The notes under the pieces are model-generated. The model worked only from the letters and a program-made list of their open reading frames with translations. It was not told the origin of the DNA and ran no database searches. Of a stretch of 64,000 nt of DNA, positions 44,130-53,875 are shown in pieces. The translations under genes and the position numbers were made by a program. The first letter of the stretch is position 1, and each line of letters begins with the position of its first letter. The stretch is from Nocardia abscessus (GTDB taxonomy: Bacteria; Actinomycetota; Actinomycetes; Mycobacteriales; Mycobacteriaceae). Location: assembly GCF_015477775.1 (NCBI RefSeq), contig NZ_JADLQO010000001.1:62001-126000 (forward strand), in the 5' to 3' direction.

Positions 44130-46187
44130 CTACCAGCCCGGATTCCCGCGGACCGGGATGTTGACGAAGCTCGGACGGGCGGGATCCAGCTCCAGATGCT
44201 GTGGACGCATGCCGGTGTCGATCAGCATCGGCAGAATGGGCAGGCCCTTGGGGAAGTTGCCCGCGTACACGTCGACGCGCAGGCGGTGGCCAGGCTGCAG
44301 GAGTGCCTCGGTGGCGGGCAACGCGATGTCCAGCGTGGTCACCTCGCCCGGGACCGTCGGCTGCCGCTGCTCCAGCGAGGTGAACGGGCGCGGGTCGGTG
44401 TAATCGCCGTTGGCCGACTTGCTGCTGTTCGCCTCATCGATCGCCCGCAGCGACGCCATGATCTGCCCCGATGACAACACGCTCGACTGCCCGTCCGGCG
44501 CGACGTCGTTCACGGTGACCACCCAGTACCCGTCGGCGGCGTCCTGAACCGTATTGAGCCGCACCGCGATCCGCCCCGAGATCGAGGTCGGTTCGGCGAC
44601 CGGGGCGCTGGTGAAGGTCAACCCGTTCAGCTCCTGCACCCTGGAGTCCTTCGCGCAGCCGTCGATCACCGACAGCACGCCCGCGCTGCCCTGGGCGGCG
44701 TCGTTGGAGCACAGACTGGTCAGGCCGGGTGCGACAGTGAGACGCGCGGGCTCGCCGCTGACCTGCGCGTCGAGCGAACCGTCGTAGAGGCTGCCCGCGG
44801 TGCCGCTCGGCGCGGCGGACAGGTACATCCTGCGGTGCACCGCCTGCTGCGCATCCGCCGCAGCGGTCGGCGCGGCGAAGGAGTCGGTGGTGATCCAGCC
44901 GCCGCCCTGCTGACGCAAGGTGATCGGACCGTAGCGGTCGATGCCGTTGTCGATGTCCTTGAGCCACTTGTCGAACCACGCGCGCTGCAACACGTCCAGC
45001 CGCGGCGGCAGGCCCGGCTTGCCGTACTCGTTGCCCGAGTTGAGGTGATAGGTGTTGCCCATCAGCAATTGCTTCTGGCCGGGCGGCAGCGGAATCTCGT
45101 TGTAGATCTTGGATTCCGAGTAGGCGAACAGGTCGTGCCAGCCGCCGGTGACGAAGGTCGGCGTCCGGATCCCGCTCGGATCACCGAGCCAGTCCTTCCG
45201 CGGCCCGGAACCATCGGTCAGCAGTTCCTTGGCGCGGGGGTCGAGATCCTCGAGGCGCGCGGTGGTGTAGACGTTGAGCAGGACGTCCATGAAGGTCAAC
45301 GGATCTCGGGCGCGGTCGGCCAGCCACCTGGTGTCCAGCTGCCCGTTGAGCACCGAGGCCAGGTCGGGAATCAGCTTGAGGCCGTTGATCGCGGTCAGCC
45401 ACAGCGGAATGAAGTTGAAGCCGAAGCCGCCGCCGGGCGCCAGCACGTCGTTGACCAGATCGCTGCCCGGCACCACCGGGAAGATCGCCTGCAAGGCGGG
45501 TGGGCGCTGCTCGGCGGCCTGCACCTGATTGATGCCCGAATAGGAGATGCCGTTCATGCCGATCCGCCCGTTGGACCACGGCTGCCGGGACGCCCAGTCG
45601 ATCACCTCGAGCGTGTCCTGCTGCTCGCGTCCGCGCAGCATGTCCCAGACGCCCTGGGAGAAACCGGTGCCGCGCACGTCGACGACCAGCTGCGAGTAGC
45701 CGCTCTTGATCAGCTGCCGGTCGACGGTGAAGTTGCGCAGTTCGCCGCCGCCGAACGCCTTGGTCAGGTCGGTGACGCCGGACAGCGGGGTGCCGCTCAT
45801 GTCGATCTGGCGGAACAGCTCGATCAGCGCGTCGGACAGGCCGGGAATCGACTGCGCGTGATCGGCCAGATTCGACACCAGCTTGGTGTAGGGCGTCAGA
45901 TTGACGACCGTCGGCGTGGGGCTTTCGATGGGCCGGCCGGAGGCGTCCGCGGGACGGTAGACGTTCCCTTTCAGGACGGTGCCGTCACTCATCGTGATCG
46001 GGACGTCCCAGGTGATGTGGATGTTCGGGTACTGCTGTGTGGCGTCCTGAGTGGCCGCCCACTCCGCTCCGGCTGCCCCACCGTCGGGACCGGTCGGCAA
46101 TGGCGCGGCCGCCGCGCCGCTCGTCAGAAAGGGGGCGAGCACCGCGGCGGCGGCGACCGCCACTGTGACCCGCAACGCGTACTTCAT
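44130..46187 (-). CDS. Secreted CocE/NonD-family hydrolase (S15 X-Pro dipeptidyl-peptidase-like)
   Basis: 685 residues with signal peptide MKYALRVTVAVAAAAVLAPF and GAAAAPLP cleavage. The alpha/beta-hydrolase core has NGISYSGINQVQAAE (nucleophile Ser215 in GxSYxG), FVTGGWHDLFAYSE and GNTYHLNSGN (Asp/His region). The C-terminal jelly-roll domain (PTSISGRIAVRLNTVQDA onward) is typical of the family. It cleaves X-Pro peptides or esters outside the cell. It lies in the insertion between senX3 and gpmA. Confidence 0.9.
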   Translation of the reverse strand: MKYALRVTVAVAAAAVLAPFLTSGAAAAPLPTGPDGGAAGAEWAATQDATQQYPNIHITWDVPITMSDGTVLKGNVYRPADASGRPIESPTPTVVNLTPYTKLVSNLADHAQSIPGLSDALIELFRQIDMSGTPLSGVTDLTKAFGGGELRNFTVDRQLIKSGYSQLVVDVRGTGFSQGVWDMLRGREQQDTLEVIDWASRQPWSNGRIGMNGISYSGINQVQAAEQRPPALQAIFPVVPGSDLVNDVLAPGGGFGFNFIPLWLTAINGLKLIPDLASVLNGQLDTRWLADRARDPLTFMDVLLNVYTTARLEDLDPRAKELLTDGSGPRKDWLGDPSGIRTPTFVTGGWHDLFAYSESKIYNEIPLPPGQKQLLMGNTYHLNSGNEYGKPGLPPRLDVLQRAWFDKWLKDIDNGIDRYGPITLRQQGGGWITTDSFAAPTAAADAQQAVHRRMYLSAAPSGTAGSLYDGSLDAQVSGEPARLTVAPGLTSLCSNDAAQGSAGVLSVIDGCAKDSRVQELNGLTFTSAPVAEPTSISGRIAVRLNTVQDAADGYWVVTVNDVAPDGQSSVLSSGQIMASLRAIDEANSSKSANGDYTDPRPFTSLEQRQPTVPGEVTTLDIALPATEALLQPGHRLRVDVYAGNFPKGLPILPMLIDTGMRPQHLELDPARPSFVNIPVRGNPGW

Positions 46188-46234
46188 CGGACGTGTTCCA
46201 CCTCTCGTACTGGTCAGGCGACCAAGTATTACTT

Positions 46235-46252
46235 TCCTACCCGTCGGTAGGA
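46235..46252. promoter_or_regulatory. TetR-type operator candidate
   Basis: TCCTACC-CGTC-GGTAGGA, perfect 7-bp arms, 48-65 nt upstream of the hydrolase start. A second inverted repeat, TGGTC-AGGC-GACCA, lies at 46211-46224, closer to the gene. No TetR gene is nearby in the window. Confidence 0.55.
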
Positions 46253-46530
46253 ACTAGGGGTAACATACACTGGCCCTCGAAACATCGGTTCACATAAGCC
46301 GATCGAGCAGCAGATTTTTCCGCGTCTGCGCTGGCCACACCAGTCTGGACCCATTTACAGCAACGGAATCATGGCTCACCGACCGGTCGCGGACCGGCGT
46401 ACCGCCGTCCGGCGTGTCGCCCCACCGCCTCGACGAACGCCCGACGCTCGATGATCGCCCTTTGCGGCCGGACACGACGACGCGCTGCCACCCCTGATGA
46501 GTGACAGCGCGTCGGGTTCGCGTTCGGGGC
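46253..46530. other. Intergenic region between the S15 hydrolase and gpmA
   Basis: With the operator region this is part of a 343-base gap with no supported gene. It includes a relatively AT-rich portion near 46290-46330 and, at the right end, a stem-loop (46478-46514) after gpmA. Confidence 0.5.
46478..46514 (-). terminator. Stem-loop after gpmA
   Basis: CGACGCGCTG (46478-46487) and CAGCGCGTCG (46505-46514) pair perfectly over 10 bp with a 17-nt loop, 16 nt after the gpmA stop. No T-run follows, as is common in high-GC actinobacteria. Confidence 0.6.
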
Positions 46531-47268
46531 TTACTTCCCGCCCTGGCCCGCGACGGCGGCAGCGCCCGCGGCGGCCGCCTCCGGGTCGAGGTACTCGCGC
46601 GGACGCACCGGGCGCAGGTCCTCGTCGAGGTGGTAGACCAGCGGGATGCCGGTGGGGATGTTCAGGCCCGCGATGTCCTCGTCCGAGATCTGGTCGAGGT
46701 GCTTGACCAGTGCGCGCAGCGAGTTGCCGTGCGCGGCGATCAGCACGGTCCGGCCGGACAGCAGGTCCTTGGAAATGGTCGACTCCCAGTACGGAACCAT
46801 CCGGTTGACCACGTCGAGCAGGCACTCGGTCTTCGGGACCTCGATGCCCGCGTAGCGCGGATCGCCCTCCTGGCTGTACTCGTTGGTCGTGTCGATGGGC
46901 GGGGGCGGGGTGTCGTAGCTGCGACGCCACAGCATGAACTGCTCGTCGCCGTACTTGTCGCGGATCTGCGCCTTGTTCTTGCCCTGCAGTTCGCCGTAAT
47001 GGCGCTCGTTGAGCCGCCAGTCGCGGATCACCGGAATCCAGTGCCGGTCGGCGGCGTCCAGCGCGATGTTCGCGGTGGAGATGGCCCGGCGCAGCAGTGA
47101 GGTGTAGACGACGTCCGGCAGGATGCCGTGCTCGGCCAGCAGTTCCCCGGCACGCTTGCCCTCGGCGATGCCCTTGTCGGTCAGATGCACGTCCACCCAG
47201 CCGGTGAACAGGTTCAGGGCGTTCCATTCGCTTTCGCCGTGGCGCAGCAGCACGAGGGAGTACGTCAT
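46531..47268 (-). CDS. gpmA: 2,3-bisphosphoglycerate-dependent phosphoglycerate mutase
   Basis: 245 residues from the ATG at 47268 with GGAGG just upstream. It interconverts 3- and 2-phosphoglycerate in glycolysis. Motifs: [20 protein letters not shown] (phospho-His), [39 protein letters not shown] (second His). The C-terminal tail is Ala/Gly-rich. In M. tuberculosis it lies next to senX3 (Rv0489-Rv0490); here about 5.6 kb has been inserted between them. Confidence 0.96.
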   Translation of the reverse strand: MTYSLVLLRHGESEWNALNLFTGWVDVHLTDKGIAEGKRAGELLAEHGILPDVVYTSLLRRAISTANIALDAADRHWIPVIRDWRLNERHYGELQGKNKAQIRDKYGDEQFMLWRRSYDTPPPPIDTTNEYSQEGDPRYAGIEVPKTECLLDVVNRMVPYWESTISKDLLSGRTVLIAAHGNSLRALVKHLDQISDEDIAGLNIPTGIPLVYHLDEDLRPVRPREYLDPEAAAAGAAAVAGQGGK

Positions 47269-47350
47269 GCGGTCATCCTCCCATGCGCGCTCGACCGGGT
47301 CGCATCGGTTCCCGCCACGCCGCCACGGCCGGTACCGGGAAAGCGCGAAG

Positions 47351-48253
47351 TCAGACCGGTTCGTCCGCGGCGTGCTCGGCGGCGAGCACGCCCGCGCCCG
47401 CCAGCGTCGCGCCGTGGGTGATCGCGGACAGCTCCACACGCAGTCCGCCCAGGAACTTCAGCCCGGCGTGCTCGGACACCGCGGAGCGCAGCGGATCCCA
47501 CAGCGGCGCACCGGATCGCGCGAATCCGCCGCCGATCACCACCCGGTCGACGTCCAGCAGGGCGGCGGCCGAGGCGATCGCCGCGCCGAGAGCGGTGCCC
47601 GCCCGGTGCAGCGCGGCGAGCGCGATCTCGTCGCCCGCGTGCGCGTCCGCGGCCAGCCGCACACCCGTGCTGCCGGACCAGCCCTGCTCACGAGCCCAGC
47701 GCACCGACGACATGCCACTGGCGACCGCCTCGACGCAACCGCGACCGCCGCACCCACAGGGCGTGTCCCAGCCCGGCACGACGATGTGCCCGACGTGCCC
47801 GGCATTGCCGGTGCGCCCGAGCAGCACCTTGCCGCCCGCCACGATCCCGCCGCCGATCCCCGACGACACGGTCATCGCCAGCGCGTCGGGCACCCCGCGC
47901 AGGGCGCCGAGGCGGTGTTCGGCCAGTGCAAGGCAGGCGCCGTCGATGGCGAAGCGAATCGCGGCGGCGGGAAACAACTCCTGCACGGCGGCGACGACCG
48001 GGAATCCCGATTTCCATTCGGGGATGTTCAACGGACCGGTGACGCCGGTTCGCACGTCCACCGGACCGGCCGCACCGATCCCCACGGCGCTGACCGGTTC
48101 CGGCCCGGCGACCTCGAGCAGCAGTCCGCGACAGGCGTCCCACACACTCGTGTCCGGCACGTCCACCTGGCGTACGTCGCGCACCTCGGGACCGGGGTGC
48201 ACCACTCCGGCCGCGAACTTCGTCGCGCCGATGTCCAGAGCGAGAATCGCCAA
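47351..48253 (-). CDS. ROK-family sugar kinase
   Basis: 300 residues from the TTG at 48253, preceded by GAAGGAG with 8-nt spacing; a GTG at 48283 is the alternative. The ATP-binding phosphate loop is [17 protein letters not shown]. The active-site region is [10 protein letters not shown], and the ROK zinc motif is [16 protein letters not shown]. It probably phosphorylates glucose or a related sugar. There is no mycobacterial counterpart at this position that I recall. Confidence 0.87.
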   Translation of the reverse strand: MAILALDIGATKFAAGVVHPGPEVRDVRQVDVPDTSVWDACRGLLLEVAGPEPVSAVGIGAAGPVDVRTGVTGPLNIPEWKSGFPVVAAVQELFPAAAIRFAIDGACLALAEHRLGALRGVPDALAMTVSSGIGGGIVAGGKVLLGRTGNAGHVGHIVVPGWDTPCGCGGRGCVEAVASGMSSVRWAREQGWSGSTGVRLAADAHAGDEIALAALHRAGTALGAAIASAAALLDVDRVVIGGGFARSGAPLWDPLRSAVSEHAGLKFLGGLRVELSAITHGATLAGAGVLAAEHAADEPV

Positions 48254-48326
48254 CGCCGTGTCTCCTTCGCCGAACCGAGCCACCCGCGATTGTCGCCCGG
48301 GCCGGGGGGCCGGATCCAGCTACCGG

Positions 48327-48830
48327 CTAGGGCTTGTCGGCCGAGTCGACCAGATGCTCGAACGCGCGCAGGTTCTGCAACGACTCGCCGCGCGAGACGC
48401 GCCACTTCCATTCCCGCCGAATGGATTCGGCGAAGCCGAGTTCCAGCAGCACGTTGAAGTCGGCGTCCACCGCTTCGAGGATCTGCCCGAACACCCGGTC
48501 CAGTTCGTCCGGGGTGACGGCGTGCGCGGACATGCGGCCGACCAGGTAGATGTCGCCGACCCGGTCGAGGGTGTAGGCGACGGCGTAAAGCCTGCGATTG
48601 CGACGCAGCAGGAACTTGTAGACGCCTTCGAAGTTCTCGTCCGGCTTGCGGCAGACGAACGCTTCGACGCGGACCCCGTGCTTGCCCACCGTGAGCATCA
48701 CCGTGGTCTTGAGCTTGCGCTCGCCGGGCAGGACGACGACGAAGGTCTCCTCGCCCGGCCGGGTGTACTCGATCTCCCTGTCGCGCAGCGTCTCGTCGAT
48801 GAGCTGCGCGGTCGCCTGCATCTCGTTCAC
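48327..48830 (-). CDS. YbjN-domain protein
   Basis: 167 residues from the GTG at 48830, overlapping the mshA stop (48827-48830). YbjN-like pattern: [54 protein letters not shown] and [20 protein letters not shown]. This fold resembles type III secretion chaperones; its role in actinobacteria is unknown. Position corresponds to Rv0487 after mshA. Confidence 0.87.
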   Translation of the reverse strand: MNEMQATAQLIDETLRDREIEYTRPGEETFVVVLPGERKLKTTVMLTVGKHGVRVEAFVCRKPDENFEGVYKFLLRRNRRLYAVAYTLDRVGDIYLVGRMSAHAVTPDELDRVFGQILEAVDADFNVLLELGFAESIRREWKWRVSRGESLQNLRAFEHLVDSADKP

Positions 48831-50272
48831 CGGCGTACTCCCATCCGGCGCCGCCACAGCGCCCGCGATCTGGCCTGGCTGCTCTCGGCGAGCAGGGCCG
48901 CCGTCCGTTCTCCGGCCAGGTTAGTGCGGTCGGCGGCCGCGCGGTCGTAGGCGTCGTCGCGCACGAGGCTGTGCGCCAGGCCGCGGCCGCCGAGCGCGGA
49001 GCGCTCGTCGCGGAAACCGGCCAGGGCCGCGGCGTAGCTGGCGAGCAGCCCGTCGGCGGTGTGCGCCCAGGAGAAATTGGCGGCGTGCGCGACGGCCCGC
49101 TCGCCCATCCGGTGCAACCGACCGGGGTCGTCCAGCAGGTGCCGCAGCGCGTTCGCCCAGTCCGAAGTGCGGTGGCCCGGGACCAGCAGGCCGGACACGT
49201 CATGCCGCACGGCCGTGCCGAGACCACCCACATCGGCGGCCAGCACGGGAGTGCCGCTGGCCTGCGCCTCGATCGCGACCAAGCCGAAGGACTCGTTGTA
49301 GCTGGGCACCGCCACCAGATCGGCGGCGCGATAGACCAGCACCAGCCGCTGCGGCGGCTGCGGGGGCAGGAAGCTGACCCGCGCGGCGATGCCCAGTTCG
49401 GCGGCCAGCTCGATCAGCGCGTCGGGCCGGTCCAAGCCGCTGCCGGAGGGCCCACCCACGATCAGCACGCGCAACGGGCGCTCCGGGTCGGCGCGCAGCA
49501 CCTCCGCCGCGGCCCGCACCAGCACATCGGGCGCCTTCAGCGGCTGGATGCGGCCGACGAACGCGACGATCTGCTCGTCGGCGCTGAGGCCGAGCGCCGC
49601 GCGGGCGGCGGCTTTGTCACCGGGGCGGTAGAGGGTCAGGTCCGCGCCGGGCGGTACGACATCGATGCGCTCCGGGTCGGCCCCATAGAGCTCGACCAGC
49701 TGACGGGCTTCCTCGGCGGTATTGGCGACGAGCCGATCGGATTCGGCGATCACCTGCTTCTCGCCGATCTCGCGGGTCGCCGGTTCGGGGCAGTCGCCCT
49801 CGGCCAGCGCCGCGTTCTTCACCGCCGCCAGCGTGTGCGCGGTGTGCACCAGCGGCACCCGCCACCGATCCCTGGCCAGCCAGCCGACCTGGCCGGACAG
49901 CCAGTAGTGCGAGTGGACCAGATCGTAGTAGCCGGGCAGATGCCGAGCCTCCTGGCGCAGCACCTCCGCGGTGAACGGGCACAGCTGGGTGGGCAGATCG
50001 TGCTTGTCCAGCCCTTCGAACGGGCCTGCCACCACGTTGCGCACCAGCACGCCGGGCGCGGCCTCCTGGACGGGCGGAAGGTTGGACGCGGTGGCCCGGG
50101 TGAAGATCTCCACTTCGGTACCGCGCCGGGCCAGTTCGACGGCCGTTTGCAGGACATAGACGTTCATGCCGCCCGCGTCGCCGGTCCCCGGCTGAGCGAG
50201 TGGTGAGGTGTGCACCGATAACACGGCGATACGGTTCGGCCGTAGGTCCAGGCGCTGACTCACACTATCCAT
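48827..50272 (-). CDS. mshA: D-inositol-3-phosphate glycosyltransferase MshA
   Basis: 481 residues from the ATG at 50272. A GTG at 50302 is rejected: the -10 element TAGCGT (50301-50306, minus) overlaps it and puts transcription start near 50294. It transfers GlcNAc from UDP-GlcNAc to inositol-3-phosphate, the first step of mycothiol synthesis. GT-B motifs: [35 protein letters not shown] and [20 protein letters not shown]. The usual length is about 480. Confidence 0.95.
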   Translation of the reverse strand: MDSVSQRLDLRPNRIAVLSVHTSPLAQPGTGDAGGMNVYVLQTAVELARRGTEVEIFTRATASNLPPVQEAAPGVLVRNVVAGPFEGLDKHDLPTQLCPFTAEVLRQEARHLPGYYDLVHSHYWLSGQVGWLARDRWRVPLVHTAHTLAAVKNAALAEGDCPEPATREIGEKQVIAESDRLVANTAEEARQLVELYGADPERIDVVPPGADLTLYRPGDKAAARAALGLSADEQIVAFVGRIQPLKAPDVLVRAAAEVLRADPERPLRVLIVGGPSGSGLDRPDALIELAAELGIAARVSFLPPQPPQRLVLVYRAADLVAVPSYNESFGLVAIEAQASGTPVLAADVGGLGTAVRHDVSGLLVPGHRTSDWANALRHLLDDPGRLHRMGERAVAHAANFSWAHTADGLLASYAAALAGFRDERSALGGRGLAHSLVRDDAYDRAAADRTNLAGERTAALLAESSQARSRALWRRRMGVRR

Positions 50273-50349
50273 AGTGCACGTTGCGTTCCCCGGCCCAGAC
50301 ACGCTATCCGTGGCAAGTGAGAGCTATCACAGAGCAGACATGACGCCGA

Positions 50350-51171
50350 TCACAGACTGTCGGCGAACGCGCTGACCTCGGCGACGAACCGGGAACGGTC
50401 CTCGATGAACAGGCCGTGCTGGGCGTCTTCCCAGAACGACGCACGGGCGTTCGGGACGGTGTCGGCGATGAAGCGCCCGTTCTCGATCGGCACGACCTGA
50501 TCGGCGGTCCCGTGCAGGACGAGCACCGGAACGTCCAGCGCGCGCAGTGTCCCGGTGTTGTCGACGGTGCGGTAGAACAGCGCTTTGCGCACCGCGGGCG
50601 GGGTGGCGAGACTGGCCCCGAACAGGCGCTGCGCGTCCGGCCCCTTGTCCGCGCCCGGTCCGGTGTTGGCATTGCCGAACGCACCGAAAGCGCGCAGGGC
50701 CCGCCCCGCGCTCTCCTCGAAGACGCCCGGTATCGCCTCCTGCATCATGCTGCCGGTCGCCGCACCGGGCACGCCGGGGCCGATGTTCGCCATCGAGCCG
50801 GTGTAGACGACACCCGCGACGGCGTCCGTGCCGTACGCGGTCAGGTAGTCCGAGAGGACGATCCCGCCGTAGGACCAGCCGAGCAGCGCCGCGCCGGAGT
50901 CGATGCCCTCGGCGGCGAGCACGGCCGCGACGTCGGCCGCCCAGTTCTTCGGATCGTCGTAGCCCGTCGCGGGCGCGTCGGAGTAGCCGTGGCCGCGCAG
51001 GTCGACGGCGATCACCCGGAAACGCGCGGCGAGGTCGTCGGCGGCCCCGCCCCAGCAGCGCAGGTTCGCCGACCAACCGTGCAGCAGCACCAGTGGGCGC
51101 GCCTGCGCCGGACCGCTCACCCGGTAGACGATGTTCGTTCCGTCCGCGCTGACCACGTCCCGAATAGCCAT
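50350..51171 (-). CDS. Alpha/beta-fold hydrolase
   Basis: 273 residues from the ATG at 51171. Catalytic triad: nucleophile in LLGWSYGGIVLS, acid in LVLHGTADQVVPI, base in EDAQHGLFIED; oxyanion loop LLHGWSANLRCWGG. It is unspecific (esterase, epoxide hydrolase-like or haloperoxidase-like). TAGCCT (51179-51184, minus) 7 nt upstream suggests a leaderless transcript, divergent from the SDR gene. It lies between mshA and the SDR gene as in mycobacteria. Confidence 0.87.
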   Translation of the reverse strand: MAIRDVVSADGTNIVYRVSGPAQARPLVLLHGWSANLRCWGGAADDLAARFRVIAVDLRGHGYSDAPATGYDDPKNWAADVAAVLAAEGIDSGAALLGWSYGGIVLSDYLTAYGTDAVAGVVYTGSMANIGPGVPGAATGSMMQEAIPGVFEESAGRALRAFGAFGNANTGPGADKGPDAQRLFGASLATPPAVRKALFYRTVDNTGTLRALDVPVLVLHGTADQVVPIENGRFIADTVPNARASFWEDAQHGLFIEDRSRFVAEVSAFADSL

Positions 51172-51244
51172 GCCACTCAGGCTAACGGTGATCCGGGTGA
51201 CCGCACCGGGCCCGGCAAACCTCGCGCACCTAGGATCTAACGGC

Positions 51245-51979
51245 ATGAGCACTCGCACCGCCGTCGTCACCGGAGCCAGCTCGGGGATCGGCGAGGCCAC
51301 CGCCCGTGAGCTGGCGAAGCAGGGATTTCACGTCTACGTCGGCGCTCGCAGGCTGGATCGCCTGCGCCGCCTCGCCGACGAGATCGGCGGCACCGCACTG
51401 GAACTCGACGTCACCTCGGACGAGTCGGTGCGCACGTTCGCCGAGGCGATCGAGCGGGCCGACGTGCTGGTCAACAACGCGGGCGGCGCCAAGGGCCTGG
51501 CCCCGGTCGCCGAGGCCGACCTGGACGACTGGCGCTGGATGTGGGAGACCAACGTGCTCGGCACGCTGCGCGTCACCAAAGCCCTGCTGCCCAAGTTGAT
51601 CGCCTCCGGCGACGGGTTGATCGTCACCGTCACGTCGGTGGCCGCGTTCACCGCCTACGACAACGGTTCCGGCTACACCTCGGCCAAGCACGCGCAGGCC
51701 GTGTTGCACCGCACGCTGCGCGGGGAGCTGCTCGGGCAGCCGGTGCGGCTGACCGAGATCGCCCCCGGCGCAGTGGAAACCGAGTTCTCGCTGGTTCGCT
51801 TCGGCGGCGACGCGGAGCGGGCGGCGAAGGTGTACGAGGGCATCGACCCGCTGGTCGCCCAGGACATCGCGGAGGTCATCGGCTTCGTCGCGTCGCGGCC
51901 CGCGCACGTCAACCTGGACCAGATCGTCATCAAGCCGAGGGATCAGGCGGACGCGGGCCGATTCGCGCGTCGCGGCTGA
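51245..51979 (+). CDS. Short-chain dehydrogenase/reductase
   Basis: 244 residues, classical SDR: TAVVTGASSGIGEATARELA (TGxxxGxG), VLVNNAGGAKGL (NNAG), and GYTSAKHAQAVLHRTLRGE (YxxxK) with upstream Ser in VTSVAAF. It starts at the ATG at 51245 with TAGGAT (51231-51236) 8 nt upstream as a leaderless -10. The substrate is unknown. Corresponds by order to Rv0484c, divergent from the hydrolase gene. Confidence 0.9.
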   Translation: MSTRTAVVTGASSGIGEATARELAKQGFHVYVGARRLDRLRRLADEIGGTALELDVTSDESVRTFAEAIERADVLVNNAGGAKGLAPVAEADLDDWRWMWETNVLGTLRVTKALLPKLIASGDGLIVTVTSVAAFTAYDNGSGYTSAKHAQAVLHRTLRGELLGQPVRLTEIAPGAVETEFSLVRFGGDAERAAKVYEGIDPLVAQDIAEVIGFVASRPAHVNLDQIVIKPRDQADAGRFARRG

Positions 51980-52118
51980 CCATTTCATAGCCGACGCAAA
52001 TCAATCATATTTCGCGGTCGTTCCGGCCGCGAATTGCTGGGACTTCGCTGTTCGATTCGAACCGTTAGCATCCGAGATGCCGTAAGCGTAGAGACATCGG
52101 ATGGGAGTGGTTCGGCTC

Positions 52119-52562
52119 ATGTTCAAGGGCTTCAAAGAGTTCCTGATGCGCGGGAACGTCATTGATCTCGCGGTCGCCGTCGTCATGGGCACCGCGTTCA
52201 CCGCCGTGGTGACATCGGTGACGAAAGGCGTCGTCAATCCGCTGCTCGCGATTTTCGGCAACAGCCACGAGCTGGGCCTCGGCGTGCAGCTCATCTCCTC
52301 CAAGCCCGCCACCTTCATCGCCGTCGGCCCGATCATCACGGCGGTCATCGATTTCGTGATGGTCGCCGCGGTGCTGTACTTCGTGCTGATGCTGCCGATG
52401 AAGACGATCAAGAACCGCTTCGGCACCCCCAAGGCCGCCGAGCCCACCGAAATCGAGCTGCTGACCGAGATCCGCGACCTGCTCGCCGAGCGGCACGAGG
52501 CGGTCCGCGCCGAACGCTCGGCCGACCGCGAGGCCGAACAAGAGGACGTGAGGGTCCGCTAG
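52119..52562 (+). CDS. mscL: Large-conductance mechanosensitive channel
   Basis: 147 residues from the ATG at 52119 (MFKGFKEFLMRGNVIDLAVA), the usual MscL start; an ATG at 52101 is the alternative. Helix TM1 (VIDLAVAVVMGTAFTAVVT), periplasmic loop, and TM2 (IDFVMVAAVLYFVLMLPM). The charged C-terminal bundle is extended here with Glu/Arg-rich sequence. It opens under membrane tension during osmotic downshock and releases solutes. A TAGCAT -10-like element is at about 52066. Confidence 0.94.
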   Translation: MFKGFKEFLMRGNVIDLAVAVVMGTAFTAVVTSVTKGVVNPLLAIFGNSHELGLGVQLISSKPATFIAVGPIITAVIDFVMVAAVLYFVLMLPMKTIKNRFGTPKAAEPTEIELLTEIRDLLAERHEAVRAERSADREAEQEDVRVR

Positions 52563-52568
52563 GACCGC

Positions 52569-53807
52569 TCAGCGCGCGCCCGCCGGCTGCGGAGGCAGCG
52601 GGGTGGCGGAGACCACGGTCGACGGCGCACCCTGCAACGCCGACATGGTTTTCCAGGTGTTCCAGTCGATGGTCCAGTCATAGAGGTCGCCGTCGGCGGC
52701 CGAGAGCGGGATCGAGGTTCCGGTCACCTCGACCGGATCGCCGTACAGGGCCGTGGGGAAGTACGCCTGCGCGTCGCCGGGAGACAGATTGATGCACCCG
52801 TTGGTGACGTTCGCCGAGCCTTGCGCCGACAGTGATTCCGGATTGGCGTGGATGAATTCGCCGTTGTTGGAGATGCGTACCGCCCAGCGTTCGCGGACGT
52901 TGGTGTAGTACGGCGGATTCGACATCATGAAGTCCTCGTACTTCTCGGTGACCACGTGGATGCCGGATCGGGTGACGTTGCGCGGCTCGTTGCCCTCGCC
53001 GTAGCTGACCGCGAAATCGAACACCGTCCGCCCGTCGCGGACCACCTGCATGCGGTGGCTCGGGGCGTTCGCCTTGACGATCTGACTGCGCCCGATGCGG
53101 AAATCCGTGGTCAGATCGGAATCGCCGTAATTGCCGCCGCCCAGGTCGAGTCCGTAGAGCCGGGCCGACACGTGCACGCTCGTGCCCGGGGCCCAGTAGT
53201 TCTTCGGACGCCAGTGCAGCCGCGAGCCGTTGTCGTCCGGGAACCAGGCCCACGCGCCTTCGGTCGGCGGGTCGGTGGTGATGGTGAGCGCCTTCTCCAC
53301 CGCCGCCTTGTTCGTGACGGCGGACTTGAATTGCAGGATGATCGGCGCCGCGATGCCGACCTCCTGGTTGTCGCCGATGTTCACCGTCGCGGGAACGGTG
53401 CTCTTGGGCGCGAGCGTGTGGAACGAGCCGTCGATCGGTATCGGCTTGCCGTCGGTGCCGACCGCGGTGCCCGACCAGGTGTAGGTGGCGTCGTAGCCGA
53501 GCGGCTCGGTGATGGTGTAGCCGCGCTTGTCCGGCGCGAGCTCGCCACGCACCTGCTTGCCCGCGGCGTTGGTCAGCGCGACCTGATCGATCGCGCCGTC
53601 GCTGATCGCTACGGAGACCGGCGCGGTCGGGTTGACGTTCTCGGCGTCGTCGGCTGGGGTCAGCGTCACCTCGGCGATCGGACCGGCGTCGGAGCCCGAC
53701 CGGCCCGCGTCACGGTCGATCGTGCAGCCCGCCGCCAGGGCGACGACCACGAGCAGGACAGCCGACACCACGGCAACCGATCGGTGGATCATCGGGCGGT
53801 GGTTCAC
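52569..53807 (-). CDS. L,D-transpeptidase lipoprotein, LdtMt5-like
   Basis: 412 residues. The lipoprotein signal ([20 protein letters not shown]) has lipobox AAGC. Two Ig-like domains precede the YkuD domain. The active-site region is [20 protein letters not shown] followed by [12 protein letters not shown]: His, then 15 residues, then TNGCxN. The usual motif is [S/T]HGCxN, so the His before Gly-Cys is replaced by Asn. From memory, LdtMt5 (Rv0483) shares this variant and sits beside murB. It makes 3-3 cross-links or anchors proteins in peptidoglycan. Confidence 0.92.
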   Translation of the reverse strand: MNHRPMIHRSVAVVSAVLLVVVALAAGCTIDRDAGRSGSDAGPIAEVTLTPADDAENVNPTAPVSVAISDGAIDQVALTNAAGKQVRGELAPDKRGYTITEPLGYDATYTWSGTAVGTDGKPIPIDGSFHTLAPKSTVPATVNIGDNQEVGIAAPIILQFKSAVTNKAAVEKALTITTDPPTEGAWAWFPDDNGSRLHWRPKNYWAPGTSVHVSARLYGLDLGGGNYGDSDLTTDFRIGRSQIVKANAPSHRMQVVRDGRTVFDFAVSYGEGNEPRNVTRSGIHVVTEKYEDFMMSNPPYYTNVRERWAVRISNNGEFIHANPESLSAQGSANVTNGCINLSPGDAQAYFPTALYGDPVEVTGTSIPLSAADGDLYDWTIDWNTWKTMSALQGAPSTVVSATPLPPQPAGAR

Positions 53808-53875
53808 TTCGTCGAATCTACGCGCGGCGCGCGGTCCGATCCGTCGCCGCTGCGTGTGGTGTCGACCTCAGCGCC

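Noticed and set aside
44835..46250. 471-codon plus-strand frame opposite the S15 hydrolase
   Set aside because: Antisense shadow of a secreted enzyme with clear catalytic motifs; His/Gln-rich composition without domains.
48028..49233. 401-codon minus-strand frame across ROK, YbjN and mshA
   Set aside because: Overlaps three real genes out of frame and is Arg/Pro/Thr-rich.
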